From positions 215,564 to 279,563 of the forward strand of contig NZ_JAOWKX010000002.1 of the NCBI RefSeq assembly GCF_025751585.1: a stretch of 64,000 nt of DNA, written 5' to 3'. Numbering within the stretch: position 1 is the first letter of the stretch; the number at the start of each line of letters is the position of its first letter. Under the pieces are notes generated by a model that did not search any database, was not told where the DNA came from, and worked only from the letters and a program-made list of their open reading frames with translations. Source of the stretch: Fluctibacter corallii (GTDB lineage: Bacteria; Pseudomonadota; Gammaproteobacteria; Enterobacterales; Alteromonadaceae). Below are positions 22,214-33,407 of the stretch, piece after piece. The position numbers were made by a program, and so were the translations under genes.

Positions 22214-23206
22214 TCACTGCATTTTTGCTTTGATTTTTTCGCTTAACTGATACACAGCCATGGCATAAAGTGGGCTATGGTTGTACCGTGTGATGACATA
22301 AAAGTTTTTAAGACCTAGCCAATACGCCTCGTGAGATTTGTGCTCGAACTTGAACAGTTTTACGGGGGTATTTTCATCGATGGCATAAGGCGCGATAACA
22401 TCAACTCCGTTAGCTTTTAACTCTTTCCACTGCTGATTGTATTTTAGATTATCGCGTAATAATGGCGCTGGATCATCGGGTAATGCTGTGACAGGAAATG
22501 CCACTGGCGCGTTAGCTTGCCAACCATGTTCTACAAAATAGTTTGCGACACTGGCAATGGCATCCTCTGGTGAGTTTAAGAGATCCCGCTTACCATCACC
22601 GTTATGATCAACGGCATAATGACGGTAACTGGAAGAAATAAACTGGCCCCAGCCCATCGCGCCCGCATAGGATCCTTTTAACTCGAAAATGGATAAATCT
22701 TCTTCTTCGGTCAATAAGAATAATTGGGCTAGCTCAGATCGAAAAAACTTACTTCGGGGGGGATAATGAAACGCAAGTGAATAGAGTGCGTCAAGTACCG
22801 AGTATTTTCCTTTAAATTTGCCGTAATAGGTTTCAACGCCAATAATAGCAACAATAATCGCCGCATCGACGCCGGTTTTCTTTTCAATCTCGGTCAGTAA
22901 AGGTTGATGCTCTTTCCAAAAGGTTAGTCCCTTTTCAATACGCGCATCGGTAATAAAAATAGGACGGTATTGATACCAAGGTTTGGCCTCCCATGGTCTT
23001 GCAATAGCTGAAAGAACATCCTCATTCTTATTGGCTTTTTCAAGCGTTGAAATAAGACGTTCACGTGAGACGTTGTGTTTGCTGACCATTTCATCAACAA
23101 ACGCTACTACCTCTGTAGAAAGAGGGGCAGCCATTGCATTTGCCGAGGACAGTGTAGAAAAAGACACAAATAAAGACGCAAATATCGCCCTAGATTTTAC
23201 AAGCAT
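22214..23206 (-). CDS. mltB: Membrane-bound-type lytic murein transglycosylase B
   Basis: Peptidoglycan lytic transglycosylase of 330 residues that cleaves between MurNAc and GlcNAc leaving 1,6-anhydroMurNAc. An N-terminal signal peptide (about 1-27, ...SSANAMA) lacks a lipobox Cys, so this is a soluble periplasmic form, unlike E. coli MltB. The catalytic Glu125 is in GVETYYGKF; AGAMGWGQFISSSYRHYAVDHNGDGKRD contains the substrate-cleft and calcium-site region (Asp/Asn-rich). Inserted between rodA and rlpA, which are direct neighbours in E. coli. Confidence 0.94.
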   Translation of the reverse strand: MLVKSRAIFASLFVSFSTLSSANAMAAPLSTEVVAFVDEMVSKHNVSRERLISTLEKANKNEDVLSAIARPWEAKPWYQYRPIFITDARIEKGLTFWKEHQPLLTEIEKKTGVDAAIIVAIIGVETYYGKFKGKYSVLDALYSLAFHYPPRSKFFRSELAQLFLLTEEEDLSIFELKGSYAGAMGWGQFISSSYRHYAVDHNGDGKRDLLNSPEDAIASVANYFVEHGWQANAPVAFPVTALPDDPAPLLRDNLKYNQQWKELKANGVDVIAPYAIDENTPVKLFKFEHKSHEAYWLGLKNFYVITRYNHSPLYAMAVYQLSEKIKAKMQ

Positions 23207-23236
23207 TAGCGCACCTGAATAAGTTAGAAACGGCTT

Positions 23237-24355
23237 TTATTCTCGGGAAAGTAGCCGCTTTTGAGTACTGATTGACATTAGCATGCCAAATCCTGCCAAC
23301 AATGTCACCATAGAGGTGCCACCGTAACTCACAAGCGGCAGCGGCACACCAACAACGGGCAAAATGCCTGAAACCATTCCCATATTAACGAAAACATAAA
23401 CAAAAAAGGTTAGGGTGATGCTGCCTGCTAATAACTTCGCATACGCTTCTTGTGCGCGCATGGCAATAATGATGCCCCGCATCACAATGAATGCATATAT
23501 TGCCAGCAGAGTAACTACGCCTAACAGGCCGAATTCTTCACTGAATACGGCAAAAATAAAGTCAGTATGTCGTTCAGGCAAAAATTCCAGTTGCGACTGC
23601 GTTCCCTGTAACCATCCTTTGCCCTCTAATCCCCCAGAACCAATGGCAATTTTAGATTGTATGATATGGTATCCAGAGCCTAGTGGATCGCTCTCGGGGT
23701 TTAGAAACGTGAGTACCCGCTGTTTTTGGTATTCCTTCATAAGAAAGAACCACATGATGGGGGTAAATGCCGACCCGAGTAACCCTATCATCATGATGAG
23801 CTTCCAGCGCATGCCGGCCAAAAATAAAACAAAGAGTCCTGAAGAAGCGATCAGTAATGAGGTACCTAAATCAGGTTGTTTTGCAATCAATAGCGTGGGT
23901 ACGGCAACCAGAATAAAACCAATAAAAATATGCTGTGTTTTGGGGGGTAAATTATGTTGAGAAATAAATCCTGCCACCATCATTGGCACGGCGAGTTTCA
24001 TAATCTCTGAAGGCTGAAAGCGAAATAACCCTAGATCGAGCCAGCGTTTGGCGCCGCCACCCATAACGCCAAAAAATAGCACGCCAAGCAGCATCAATAT
24101 GCCAATAACATAGAAGTAGGGTGAAATTCGTTTGAAAGCGAGAACGGGTACCTGAGCAATCGCAAACATAACCGTTACAGCAACCCCTAAGCGCACAAGC
24201 TGGCGGTGAATGAGGTCGATATCTTGGCCTCCAGCAGAGTAAATAGTGACCAATCCCACAGCCATCAATACCAATAATCCGACAAGCAGTGGACCGTCTA
24301 TATGAATACGCTCTAAAAAGCTGCGTTTATCTGTGGTGATTTTTGTGCGCTGCAT
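23237..24355 (-). CDS. rodA: Rod-shape peptidoglycan polymerase RodA
   Basis: SEDS-family glycosyltransferase that polymerises lipid II for cell elongation, working with PBP2 encoded immediately upstream. The 372 residues contain about ten transmembrane segments and the typical signatures FRFQPSEIMKLAVP and AKQPDLGTSLLIA, with the SEDS catalytic Asp in the latter, and LPFLPERHTDFIFAVFSEEFG-like loop sequence near residue 265. The C-terminal GIPLPLVSYGG-type segment is present as GVPLPLVSYGGTSM. Only 1 base separates it from mrdA, so expression is tightly coupled. Confidence 0.97.
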   Translation of the reverse strand: MQRTKITTDKRSFLERIHIDGPLLVGLLVLMAVGLVTIYSAGGQDIDLIHRQLVRLGVAVTVMFAIAQVPVLAFKRISPYFYVIGILMLLGVLFFGVMGGGAKRWLDLGLFRFQPSEIMKLAVPMMVAGFISQHNLPPKTQHIFIGFILVAVPTLLIAKQPDLGTSLLIASSGLFVLFLAGMRWKLIMMIGLLGSAFTPIMWFFLMKEYQKQRVLTFLNPESDPLGSGYHIIQSKIAIGSGGLEGKGWLQGTQSQLEFLPERHTDFIFAVFSEEFGLLGVVTLLAIYAFIVMRGIIIAMRAQEAYAKLLAGSITLTFFVYVFVNMGMVSGILPVVGVPLPLVSYGGTSMVTLLAGFGMLMSISTQKRLLSRE

Positions 24356-24356
24356 A

Positions 24357-26261
24357 CTAATTCAGTTGTTCTTCTTGTTCTTCTTGTTCTGGTGTGTCGG
24401 TTTTAACCAAATCTTTTCGGTCTTTAAAGTAGTAATCCATCAACTGTCTAGCAACAGGGGCGGCAGCCGAGCTTCCGCCACCGGCATTTTCTACCGCAAC
24501 CGCAATGGCAATTTCAGGATTTTTTGATGGGGCAAACCCAATGTACATGGCGTTATCGCGATTGCGATCGGTGACTTTATCTGCGTCAAACTCTTCATCT
24601 TGTGCATAACCGACAACTTGCGCTGTACCGGTTTTGCCCGCTGCGTTATAGTGCGCATCTTTAAAAGCACGTCTAGCGGTGCCTTGTTCGCCATGAATTA
24701 CGGCATGCATGGACTCGAGTACTACGTCCCAGTTTTGTTCGTTCTTAACGACAATTGGGCGTAGTTCTTTTGGCGGTTCTTGCATGATACCTTCTGCTGT
24801 CATGTTGCCTTGGCGTATTTGTGGAATGTAACGTGTTCCTTTATTAACCAGTGTCGATAACGCATGCGCCAATTGCAGTGGCGTCGCGGTCCAGTAACTT
24901 TGTCCAATCCCAATTAATATGGTGTCACCGATATACCATGGCTGGTTTTTATAGGCACGCTTCCATCCTCGGCTTGGCATAATCCCATCAGACTCTTCAT
25001 ATAAATCGATACCAGTGTAATCGCCAAACCCGAATTCGCTCATGCTATCACTGATTCTGTCTATGCCTGTTCGATAGGCGAGGTCATAAAAGAAGAAGTT
25101 ACATGACACCTCAATGGCTTTTTTAACGTCTGTCCAGCCGTGTCCCCATGGTGTCATTTCACGCCATACATGGTTTACATTTTTCAGTTTGTACTTGCCG
25201 TTATCGAATACGCGACTTTCAGGGGTTATCACGCCTTCTTCTAACCCAAGCACGGCTAAAAAGGGTTTTACTGTAGAGGCCGGTGGGTATTGACCTTGCG
25301 TCGCTCGGTTGATCAGCGGGCGGTCAGGAGACTGCAACAGTTCGCGATAATTTTTACTGCTTATTCCGTGCACAAATAAGTTGGGGTCGTAGCTTGGATT
25401 ACTGTATAGGGTGAGGATTCCACCCGTATTCGTATCAATCACTACCACACTTGCTCGTTTGCCTTCCAATGCCTTTTGGGCTTCAAGTTGCATGTTGATA
25501 TCGAGGTTTAACACGATATCTTGCCCAGGAACGGGGGGTTGAAAATCGAGTGTTCTAATAATTCGCCCTTGGCTATTTACCTCTACTTCTTGATAACCCA
25601 CAGTGCCATGTAATGTCGACTCATGGTACTTTTCAACTCCTTGCTTACCCATATCGTGGGTCGCTGCATAGTTGGCTTCTAAGCCGTCTACTGAAAGCTT
25701 TTGCAAATCCTTCTTGTTTATTCGAGCCACGTATCCCAACACATGGGTTAACGCTTCACCGTATGGGTAATGTCGAGTGAGGCGCGCGTCGATTCTTACA
25801 CCATCAAATCGATGTTGATTGGCTGAAAAAATGGCGACTTGAATTGGATTGAGGCGATTTATAATGGCGACGGGTTTAAAACGCCTTTGGCGCTTGATGT
25901 CTCTGTAAAAGTCGTCTATTTGCTCTTGTGAAATATCCAGTAACTCTGCAAGCTCTGCAACAGTAGCGTCTAGCTCGTCCACTTCTTCAAGTGTTATTTG
26001 TAAACTGAATACCGGTTTATTTTCAGCTAAAAGCACGCCATTGCGATCGTATATGAGGCCGCGATTAGGGGCTACGGGAAGTACTTTAATACGGTTACCG
26101 TTGGAGCGTGTTTGGTAATCTTCATGTCGCTTAACTTGTAGATAGTAAAGATTACTGATTAGCATCATCATCATGACAGACACGATGGCCAGTGCAATGA
26201 CGCTTCGCCGAGCAAACAAATTTGCTTCGGCCGTATGATCTTTAATCGCAACACGCTTCAT
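24357..26261 (-). CDS. mrdA: Penicillin-binding protein 2 (transpeptidase)
   Basis: Class B penicillin-binding protein that cross-links the wall during elongation as partner of RodA. The 634-residue product has a cytoplasmic N-tail, one membrane anchor at about residues 20-40, the PBP dimer/pedestal domain with NRGLIYDRNG near 66-76, and a transpeptidase domain. Catalytic motifs: STVK with active-site Ser329, SCN in VSCNFFF, and KTG in AAGKTGTAQVVG. The C-terminus is acidic and Glu/Gln-rich (EEQEEQ repeats). It lies 5 bases after rlmH in the rsfS-rlmH-mrdA-rodA order shared with E. coli. Confidence 0.97.
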   Translation of the reverse strand: MKRVAIKDHTAEANLFARRSVIALAIVSVMMMMLISNLYYLQVKRHEDYQTRSNGNRIKVLPVAPNRGLIYDRNGVLLAENKPVFSLQITLEEVDELDATVAELAELLDISQEQIDDFYRDIKRQRRFKPVAIINRLNPIQVAIFSANQHRFDGVRIDARLTRHYPYGEALTHVLGYVARINKKDLQKLSVDGLEANYAATHDMGKQGVEKYHESTLHGTVGYQEVEVNSQGRIIRTLDFQPPVPGQDIVLNLDINMQLEAQKALEGKRASVVVIDTNTGGILTLYSNPSYDPNLFVHGISSKNYRELLQSPDRPLINRATQGQYPPASTVKPFLAVLGLEEGVITPESRVFDNGKYKLKNVNHVWREMTPWGHGWTDVKKAIEVSCNFFFYDLAYRTGIDRISDSMSEFGFGDYTGIDLYEESDGIMPSRGWKRAYKNQPWYIGDTILIGIGQSYWTATPLQLAHALSTLVNKGTRYIPQIRQGNMTAEGIMQEPPKELRPIVVKNEQNWDVVLESMHAVIHGEQGTARRAFKDAHYNAAGKTGTAQVVGYAQDEEFDADKVTDRNRDNAMYIGFAPSKNPEIAIAVAVENAGGGSSAAAPVARQLMDYYFKDRKDLVKTDTPEQEEQEEQLN

Positions 26262-26266
26262 TATTT

Positions 26267-26737
26267 TTATTCTCGGTGATATGGATGGTTATTGTTAATA
26301 GACCAACCTCGATACAAGCTCTCTGCAACAATAACCCGTACAAGTGGATGCGGCAAGGTTAATGCCGACAAAGACCAACGTTGCTCAGACGCAGCAATAC
26401 ATTCAGGAGCTAATCCTTCAGGTCCACCGATCAATAGGCTGACATCTCTGCCGTCTAATTGCCATTTAGTCATTTGTGCTGCCAACGTGGGCGTGTCCCA
26501 AGGTTTTCCAGTGACCTCAAGGGTGACAATCCGATTGCCTTTTGGGATAGCGGCTAAGGTCAGCTCGCCTTCTTTTTGTAATATCCGTTTGATATCCGCG
26601 TTTTTTCCCCGCTTACCTGCAGGTATCTCAGTTAAGTACAGTTGCATATCACTGGGAAAGCGACGAAGGTATTCGTTAAAACCCTCTTCGACCCAGCCTG
26701 GCATTTTCGTTCCCACGGCAATGAGTTGAATTCGCAC
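26267..26737 (-). CDS. rlmH: 23S rRNA (pseudouridine1915-N3)-methyltransferase RlmH
   Basis: Small SPOUT-class methyltransferase, 156 residues, that methylates pseudouridine 1915 in helix 69 of 23S rRNA in assembled ribosomes. The SAM-binding trefoil knot shows [12 protein letters not shown] near residue 105 and the C-terminal [20 protein letters not shown], ending in the conserved HPYHRE. It acts as a dimer. Located between rsfS and mrdA as in E. coli. Confidence 0.97.
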   Translation of the reverse strand: MRIQLIAVGTKMPGWVEEGFNEYLRRFPSDMQLYLTEIPAGKRGKNADIKRILQKEGELTLAAIPKGNRIVTLEVTGKPWDTPTLAAQMTKWQLDGRDVSLLIGGPEGLAPECIAASEQRWSLSALTLPHPLVRVIVAESLYRGWSINNNHPYHRE

Positions 26738-26745
26738 AGCGCTGA

Positions 26746-27063
26746 TTATCCCCAGAGTTTTTCTAGTTGGTAAAAGTCTCGTGCTTCGTCTTGCATCACA
26801 TGAACGATAATATCGCCAAGATCAACTAATACCCAATCACCGGTATCTTGACCTTCCACACTTAATGGGGGATGACCTGCTTGTTTAAGCTCGGTAACAA
26901 CATGCTCTGCAATTGATGAAACGTGGCGTTTAGAATTGCCTGAACAGACAAGCATGGTGTCTGTAACAGTTGACTTACCTTCAACATTCAAATCAATGAT
27001 GTCTCTGCCTTTCAAATCTTCAATTTTGTCGATGACAAATTGCTTCATTTGCTGATGGTCCAA
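26746..27063 (-). CDS. rsfS: Ribosomal silencing factor RsfS
   Basis: Protein of 105 residues that binds ribosomal protein uL14 and blocks subunit joining under starvation. The Iojap/RsfS fold is recognisable from [12 protein letters not shown] near residue 16, [17 protein letters not shown] near 36, and the conserved [16 protein letters not shown] stretch. It is 8 bases upstream of rlmH and 45 bases after nadD in the shared nadD-rsfS-rlmH order; E. coli cobC is absent here. Confidence 0.97.
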   Translation of the reverse strand: MDHQQMKQFVIDKIEDLKGRDIIDLNVEGKSTVTDTMLVCSGNSKRHVSSIAEHVVTELKQAGHPPLSVEGQDTGDWVLVDLGDIIVHVMQDEARDFYQLEKLWG

Positions 27064-27108
27064 AGGGTCTCCTTATTTAGGTATGTTTTACTAAAGTTTA
27101 TCAGAAAT

Positions 27109-27741
27109 CTATGCATATAAATGATGAGCTTGAATGTACTCGCTTACCGCGCTAGGTACAAGCTGCTGCCACGGCTGCCCCATTTTAATACGCGCGCGTA
27201 TATCGGTCGATGATATATCTCGAATTTGACTCTGGCTGATATAAATAAGTCCTTGCGTTTGGTTATTTAGGTGCAAGGGCGTAGCCACTATTTTGTCAAT
27301 CAGTTCTGCTGGGATAACACCGTCGTCAGCGGAGTTGCGTCGATTAAATACAATTAAATGCGCCAGCTCAAGAATCTGCTCCCACTTGTGCCAAGTGGTA
27401 AATTGGTACAGCGAATCCATTCCCATAAAAAAATACAGGGTGGTGTTCGGGTGCAACAACGTTAGATGAGATAACGTCTCCACGGTGTACGAAGGGGTAG
27501 ACTGAGTTATTTCCCAATCGTTGACCGATAAGCCCGATGTTTGCTCACAGACACGCGTTACCATTTCCAGTCGGTGGGCTGGCGTCACTGTAGGCTCTGC
27601 TTTATGAGGGGGAACGTGGCAAGGTACAAGGGTGACCTCACTCAAAGACACTTCACTCATGGTCTCTGTTATGGCTAGAAGATGACCATTGTGAAGAGGA
27701 TCAAAGGTCCCGCCAAAAATACCGAGTTTGTTTTTCGACAT
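27109..27741 (-). CDS. nadD: Nicotinate-nucleotide adenylyltransferase NadD
   Basis: Essential NAD-synthesis enzyme joining ATP and nicotinate mononucleotide. The 210-residue product shows the nucleotidyltransferase fold motifs GIFGGTFDPLHNGHL at the N-terminus (with the HxGH element) and ISSTDIR near the C-terminus. Its ATG overlaps the holA stop codon by 1 base (TAATG), indicating translational coupling. Position between holA and rsfS agrees with the E. coli arrangement. Confidence 0.97.
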   Translation of the reverse strand: MSKNKLGIFGGTFDPLHNGHLLAITETMSEVSLSEVTLVPCHVPPHKAEPTVTPAHRLEMVTRVCEQTSGLSVNDWEITQSTPSYTVETLSHLTLLHPNTTLYFFMGMDSLYQFTTWHKWEQILELAHLIVFNRRNSADDGVIPAELIDKIVATPLHLNNQTQGLIYISQSQIRDISSTDIRARIKMGQPWQQLVPSAVSEYIQAHHLYA

Positions 27742-28763
27742 TATTCTAGCGGTACTCCGTCAAGCGGAATTCCCATAAACAGCAAACAAATGTGAGCCAA
27801 TTCAATAAAAGGGCGTGAAACCGATTCTTGTTTGAACTTACTGTCTAAAATAGCCAGTTTTTGTTGAATATGACTTAATTGAGTATCTTGCATTCTAGCG
27901 AGTGCGTGTTGATACATAGCTTGTCGATTTTTCCAGATCTTAAATTGATTCCAGTTAACGTGTTGGCCTTGTTGCTGGGCATCTTTTATCTGACGCAACG
28001 TTTGCCATTCTCGTGTTAAAGCCCACAGGACAATAGTCGGTTCGAGACCTTCACTTTCGAGGCGATATAGCATTTTGACGGCTTTTTTTGCATCTGCACT
28101 GAGCAATACATCAATAAGTTGAAAAACATTAAATCGGGATTGATCAACGGTTACGCTATTTAGCGCTTCGACTTCAATCGTTTGGCCAGGAAATAGCAGA
28201 GCGAGTTTGTCTATTTCTTGTTTTGCTGCGAGTAAGTTTCCTTCACACAGCTCTCCAAGCATGCGAATACTCTCTTGCGTGGCCTTAAGGCCAGCATCAT
28301 GTATCGTTTGCGAAAGCCATTGGTGCAGTGCTTTCCCTTCAAGCGGATAACACGGAACGTACACCCCACGACTATCTAGTGCTTTGAACCACTTGCTGTT
28401 GGTGACATCACGCCCGACTTTATCGCCATGAATAACTAATATTGTGTCACTAAGCGCCTGTGAAGCGATGTCTGTCAATAACTTGCTGCCTTGTGTGCCG
28501 GGCTTGCCGGAAGGCAGGTGAAGCTCTATTAGCTGTTTTGACGCAAACAAAGATAAAGACTGTGTTGCTTCTAATAAAGTGTGCCAATCAAACTGATTAT
28601 CAACCGCCAGACTTTGTCGCTCATCGAACCCTTCATTTTTCGCTTGGTCTCGAATGGCTTGAAGCGTTTGCATTTTTTGCTGCGGCTCTTCACCAAATAT
28701 TAAATAAAATGGTGAGAGACCTTGAGACAGTTGTGAATGTAAACGATTAGGGTAAATCTGCAT
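27741..28763 (-). CDS. holA: DNA polymerase III delta subunit
   Basis: Clamp-loader subunit that opens the beta sliding clamp. The 340 residues fit the family: an N-terminal AAA-like domain beginning with FYLIFGEEPQQK, a region of helices around the collar domain near residue 190 (LLFPGQTIEVEAL), and C-terminal ELAHICLLFMG. As expected for delta, it lacks a working Walker A. It sits between lptE and nadD with 19 bases and a 1-base overlap respectively, the order of E. coli. Confidence 0.95.
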   Translation of the reverse strand: MQIYPNRLHSQLSQGLSPFYLIFGEEPQQKMQTLQAIRDQAKNEGFDERQSLAVDNQFDWHTLLEATQSLSLFASKQLIELHLPSGKPGTQGSKLLTDIASQALSDTILVIHGDKVGRDVTNSKWFKALDSRGVYVPCYPLEGKALHQWLSQTIHDAGLKATQESIRMLGELCEGNLLAAKQEIDKLALLFPGQTIEVEALNSVTVDQSRFNVFQLIDVLLSADAKKAVKMLYRLESEGLEPTIVLWALTREWQTLRQIKDAQQQGQHVNWNQFKIWKNRQAMYQHALARMQDTQLSHIQQKLAILDSKFKQESVSRPFIELAHICLLFMGIPLDGVPLE

Positions 28764-28782
28764 GGCAAAAACGAGAGTTTGT

Positions 28783-29343
28783 CTAGAGTGTATTAGCGCT
28801 AGGCTGGTTCGTTAATGCGTGTGAATCTCGCAACGGTGCTAGTTCTCGCTGGTTGGTCATTAAGCGAATGATTCTGTCTGATGCTTCACGGTGCATCTCA
28901 CTTAATACCAGTTCTAGTTCGCGTGATTTTGCTAATACTGCATCGGGATCGTCTTGATATTCTCGCGTAACTTCCACTGAATGTATCATCGGCTCTCTTT
29001 CAGAAAATGAAATCGCATACTGTACAGTAAAAACAAGCTCATACTCTGCCACTTGCCCTGAAGAGAATAGTGATAATAATCTTCTGTCAAGCTGGTCAGA
29101 GATGAGTTGAATATGAACGGTGTCACTTGATAATTCTTCTTGCGACTCAACCAGTGGAATTTGATAGAGCTTAAAGCGCTTTTTTAGCGCTCTAAGCATG
29201 GGGGAGTGATCAAAAGGAGCAGCCACAGACGCTTGTTTAATGCCATGTGGAAGAGGTTGTTCACCCCGTAGTTTAAAGCCACATCCTGCTAGCAACGACA
29301 AGATCAGAAATGTGTAAACCAGGCGTGCGTAGTGCGTCATCAT
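28783..29343 (-). CDS. lptE: LPS-assembly lipoprotein LptE
   Basis: Outer-membrane lipoprotein that plugs the LptD barrel and helps place lipopolysaccharide on the cell surface. Signal peptide with lipobox LLAGC and the typical CGFKLRG opening after cleavage. The 186-residue length and alternating strand pattern suit LptE. Two ATGs (29343 and 29340) are possible. It lies between leuS and holA as in E. coli, 27 bases after the leuS stop codon. Confidence 0.95.
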   Translation of the reverse strand: MMTHYARLVYTFLILSLLAGCGFKLRGEQPLPHGIKQASVAAPFDHSPMLRALKKRFKLYQIPLVESQEELSSDTVHIQLISDQLDRRLLSLFSSGQVAEYELVFTVQYAISFSEREPMIHSVEVTREYQDDPDAVLAKSRELELVLSEMHREASDRIIRLMTNQRELAPLRDSHALTNQPSANTL

Positions 29344-29370
29344 AAAATGGCTGCCTCCTTCAGTTATGAT

Positions 29371-31974
<2,604 letters not shown>

Positions 31975-32231
31975 TTATAACGCTTTCCGCTGGTTAATGT
32001 AGGTTGAAATGATTAGCCGCTTAGAATACCTCAGGCGGGCTATTAGCCACAATAGCTGAATGAGGAAATTGCGGCTTTTGATGGGAAAAGAAAGCGATGG
32101 ATAATGTAGAATTCAGATTTTGGCTATATTTGCACCAATAAAGTGCCCAATTCAATAATGAAAATTCGCTATACTTAATGGGTGCCGTTAAAAAGAAGTG
32201 AGCGCACAAACGTGATAATGAAGGTGATGCA

Positions 32232-32711
32232 ATGCCAAAAAAGCCGACCCGATACGAAATTTATGTAGAAAAGGTGTATTCATCTTTTGAGCAAGCCGCT
32301 GATCGCACCGCTTCGTCATTATTTGAAGCGATGGAAGACGCGAAAGCGTACTTTAAAGCCGCAGGTCAATTGGGCAAAGATGAAATTGATACTATGGAGC
32401 AGTTTTTTATGCGCGACTATCAAGCTTTCATTGAGCAACTGAATAAGCAGGCTGATCAATCGATATGGGTACATTCCTTAAAAGATAAATTTTCCGAATT
32501 ACTCGCAGACATGACCGATCACTCAGCCGTACAAGCGTTTGAGTTTAAACAAGACTTAGATCACCATGGTGAATACAGTGTCGGCGAAATCGTGGCGTTA
32601 GGTGAATTGGTGTGTTTAGCGTGCGGACATCGACACCCTGTCGACTTTCCTGAAACAATTCAACCATGTACACAGTGCGGCCATAGCCATTTTAGCCGTT
32701 TCTCTGACTAG
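32232..32711 (+). CDS. ybeL: Zinc-ribbon protein of the DUF1451/YbeL family
   Basis: Cytoplasmic protein of 159 residues; E. coli YbeL is almost the same length and is also divergent from leuS. The N-terminal two thirds are helical and charged. The C-terminal zinc ribbon has two CxxC knuckles, CLAC and CTQC, separated by 14 residues. The function is not established. In other species relatives belong to a family sometimes linked to cell-wall genes, which is only a weak hint. A GTGATGC-containing leader with GAAGG precedes the ATG. Confidence 0.88.
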   Translation: MPKKPTRYEIYVEKVYSSFEQAADRTASSLFEAMEDAKAYFKAAGQLGKDEIDTMEQFFMRDYQAFIEQLNKQADQSIWVHSLKDKFSELLADMTDHSAVQAFEFKQDLDHHGEYSVGEIVALGELVCLACGHRHPVDFPETIQPCTQCGHSHFSRFSD

Positions 32712-32725
32712 TTATAGGCGCAATA

Positions 32726-33262
32726 TCACTGTGCCTTTGAGGTATAGTTAATCAAACCGCTTAATTGAATCCCTTGCACCTCATCTACAATCGGCGCAAG
32801 TTTGTCAAACGCATTCTTATCTGCGCCCTGAACAGTATAAGTCAACGTGACTTCTGTCCCTGTTTCTTTCGGATTAAATTGCCAATTTAGTGCACCGTAC
32901 ATGCCCATCCCTTGTAAAGGACCTAAGCCTCCCACCATCGTAAGTTGGGTCTCTTTTGCTACAAATACAACGCGCATGTGCTCGGCTGAGTTATCACCGC
33001 TGACTTCGCAAAAACAGCCACCGGCTTTTGGGGTGAGTGAAAATGTTCCTTTCTCTCCCCACCAACTGTGATCTTTCGGCCACCATGCATCAATATTATT
33101 TACAAAGTCATACCACACTGTTTCTGGTGGCGCGTTTATAACCGCTTTGTTCACGATTTTAAAGCCATGGGGCTGCGTCCATTTGACCTCTGCGTGTGCA
33201 AAGGGAAGCATAGTTAGCAAAATCGCAGATATCCACAGTGAAAGGCCGCAGCTTTTACGCAT
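32726..33262 (-). CDS. Exported SRPBCC-family (START-like) protein
   Basis: Protein of 178 residues with a signal peptide (about 1-24, ending AHA) and a polyketide-cyclase/START-type ligand-binding fold: KAVINAPPETVWYDFVNNIDAWWP at about 35-58 is the typical opening of these helix-grip domains, with the long C-terminal helix near 150. Members bind hydrophobic ligands; most have no known enzyme activity. An FCEV segment near residue 85 contains two Cys close together (CFC), which could be oxidised in the periplasm. It stands alone, converging with ybeL. Function unknown. Confidence 0.75.
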   Translation of the reverse strand: MRKSCGLSLWISAILLTMLPFAHAEVKWTQPHGFKIVNKAVINAPPETVWYDFVNNIDAWWPKDHSWWGEKGTFSLTPKAGGCFCEVSGDNSAEHMRVVFVAKETQLTMVGGLGPLQGMGMYGALNWQFNPKETGTEVTLTYTVQGADKNAFDKLAPIVDEVQGIQLSGLINYTSKAQ

Positions 33263-33352
33263 TTGTTAATTGTCCAATTTGTTTTATGTAGCTATAAGAA
33301 TAAAAGTGATTTTGAGAAAAGGTCAACTATTGGGCAAACGATTGTCCTTTGG

Positions 33353-33381
33353 TTGACACAACATCGCAATCGGGTTTCACT
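33353..33381 (+). promoter_or_regulatory. Candidate promoter of the Lon-like gene
   Basis: A perfect -35 TTGACA (33353-33358), 17 bases, then TTCACT (33376-33381) as a weak -10. The transcript would start about 20 bases before the ATG at 33408, in a leader without a clear Shine-Dalgarno sequence. Confidence 0.4.
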
Positions 33382-33407
33382 GTGCAAAAATACTAAACGT
33401 GCTTACT

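Noticed and set aside
32021..32209. 62-codon minus-strand frame between leuS and ybeL
   Set aside because: It occupies the divergent promoter region, has no family resemblance and no ribosome binding site.
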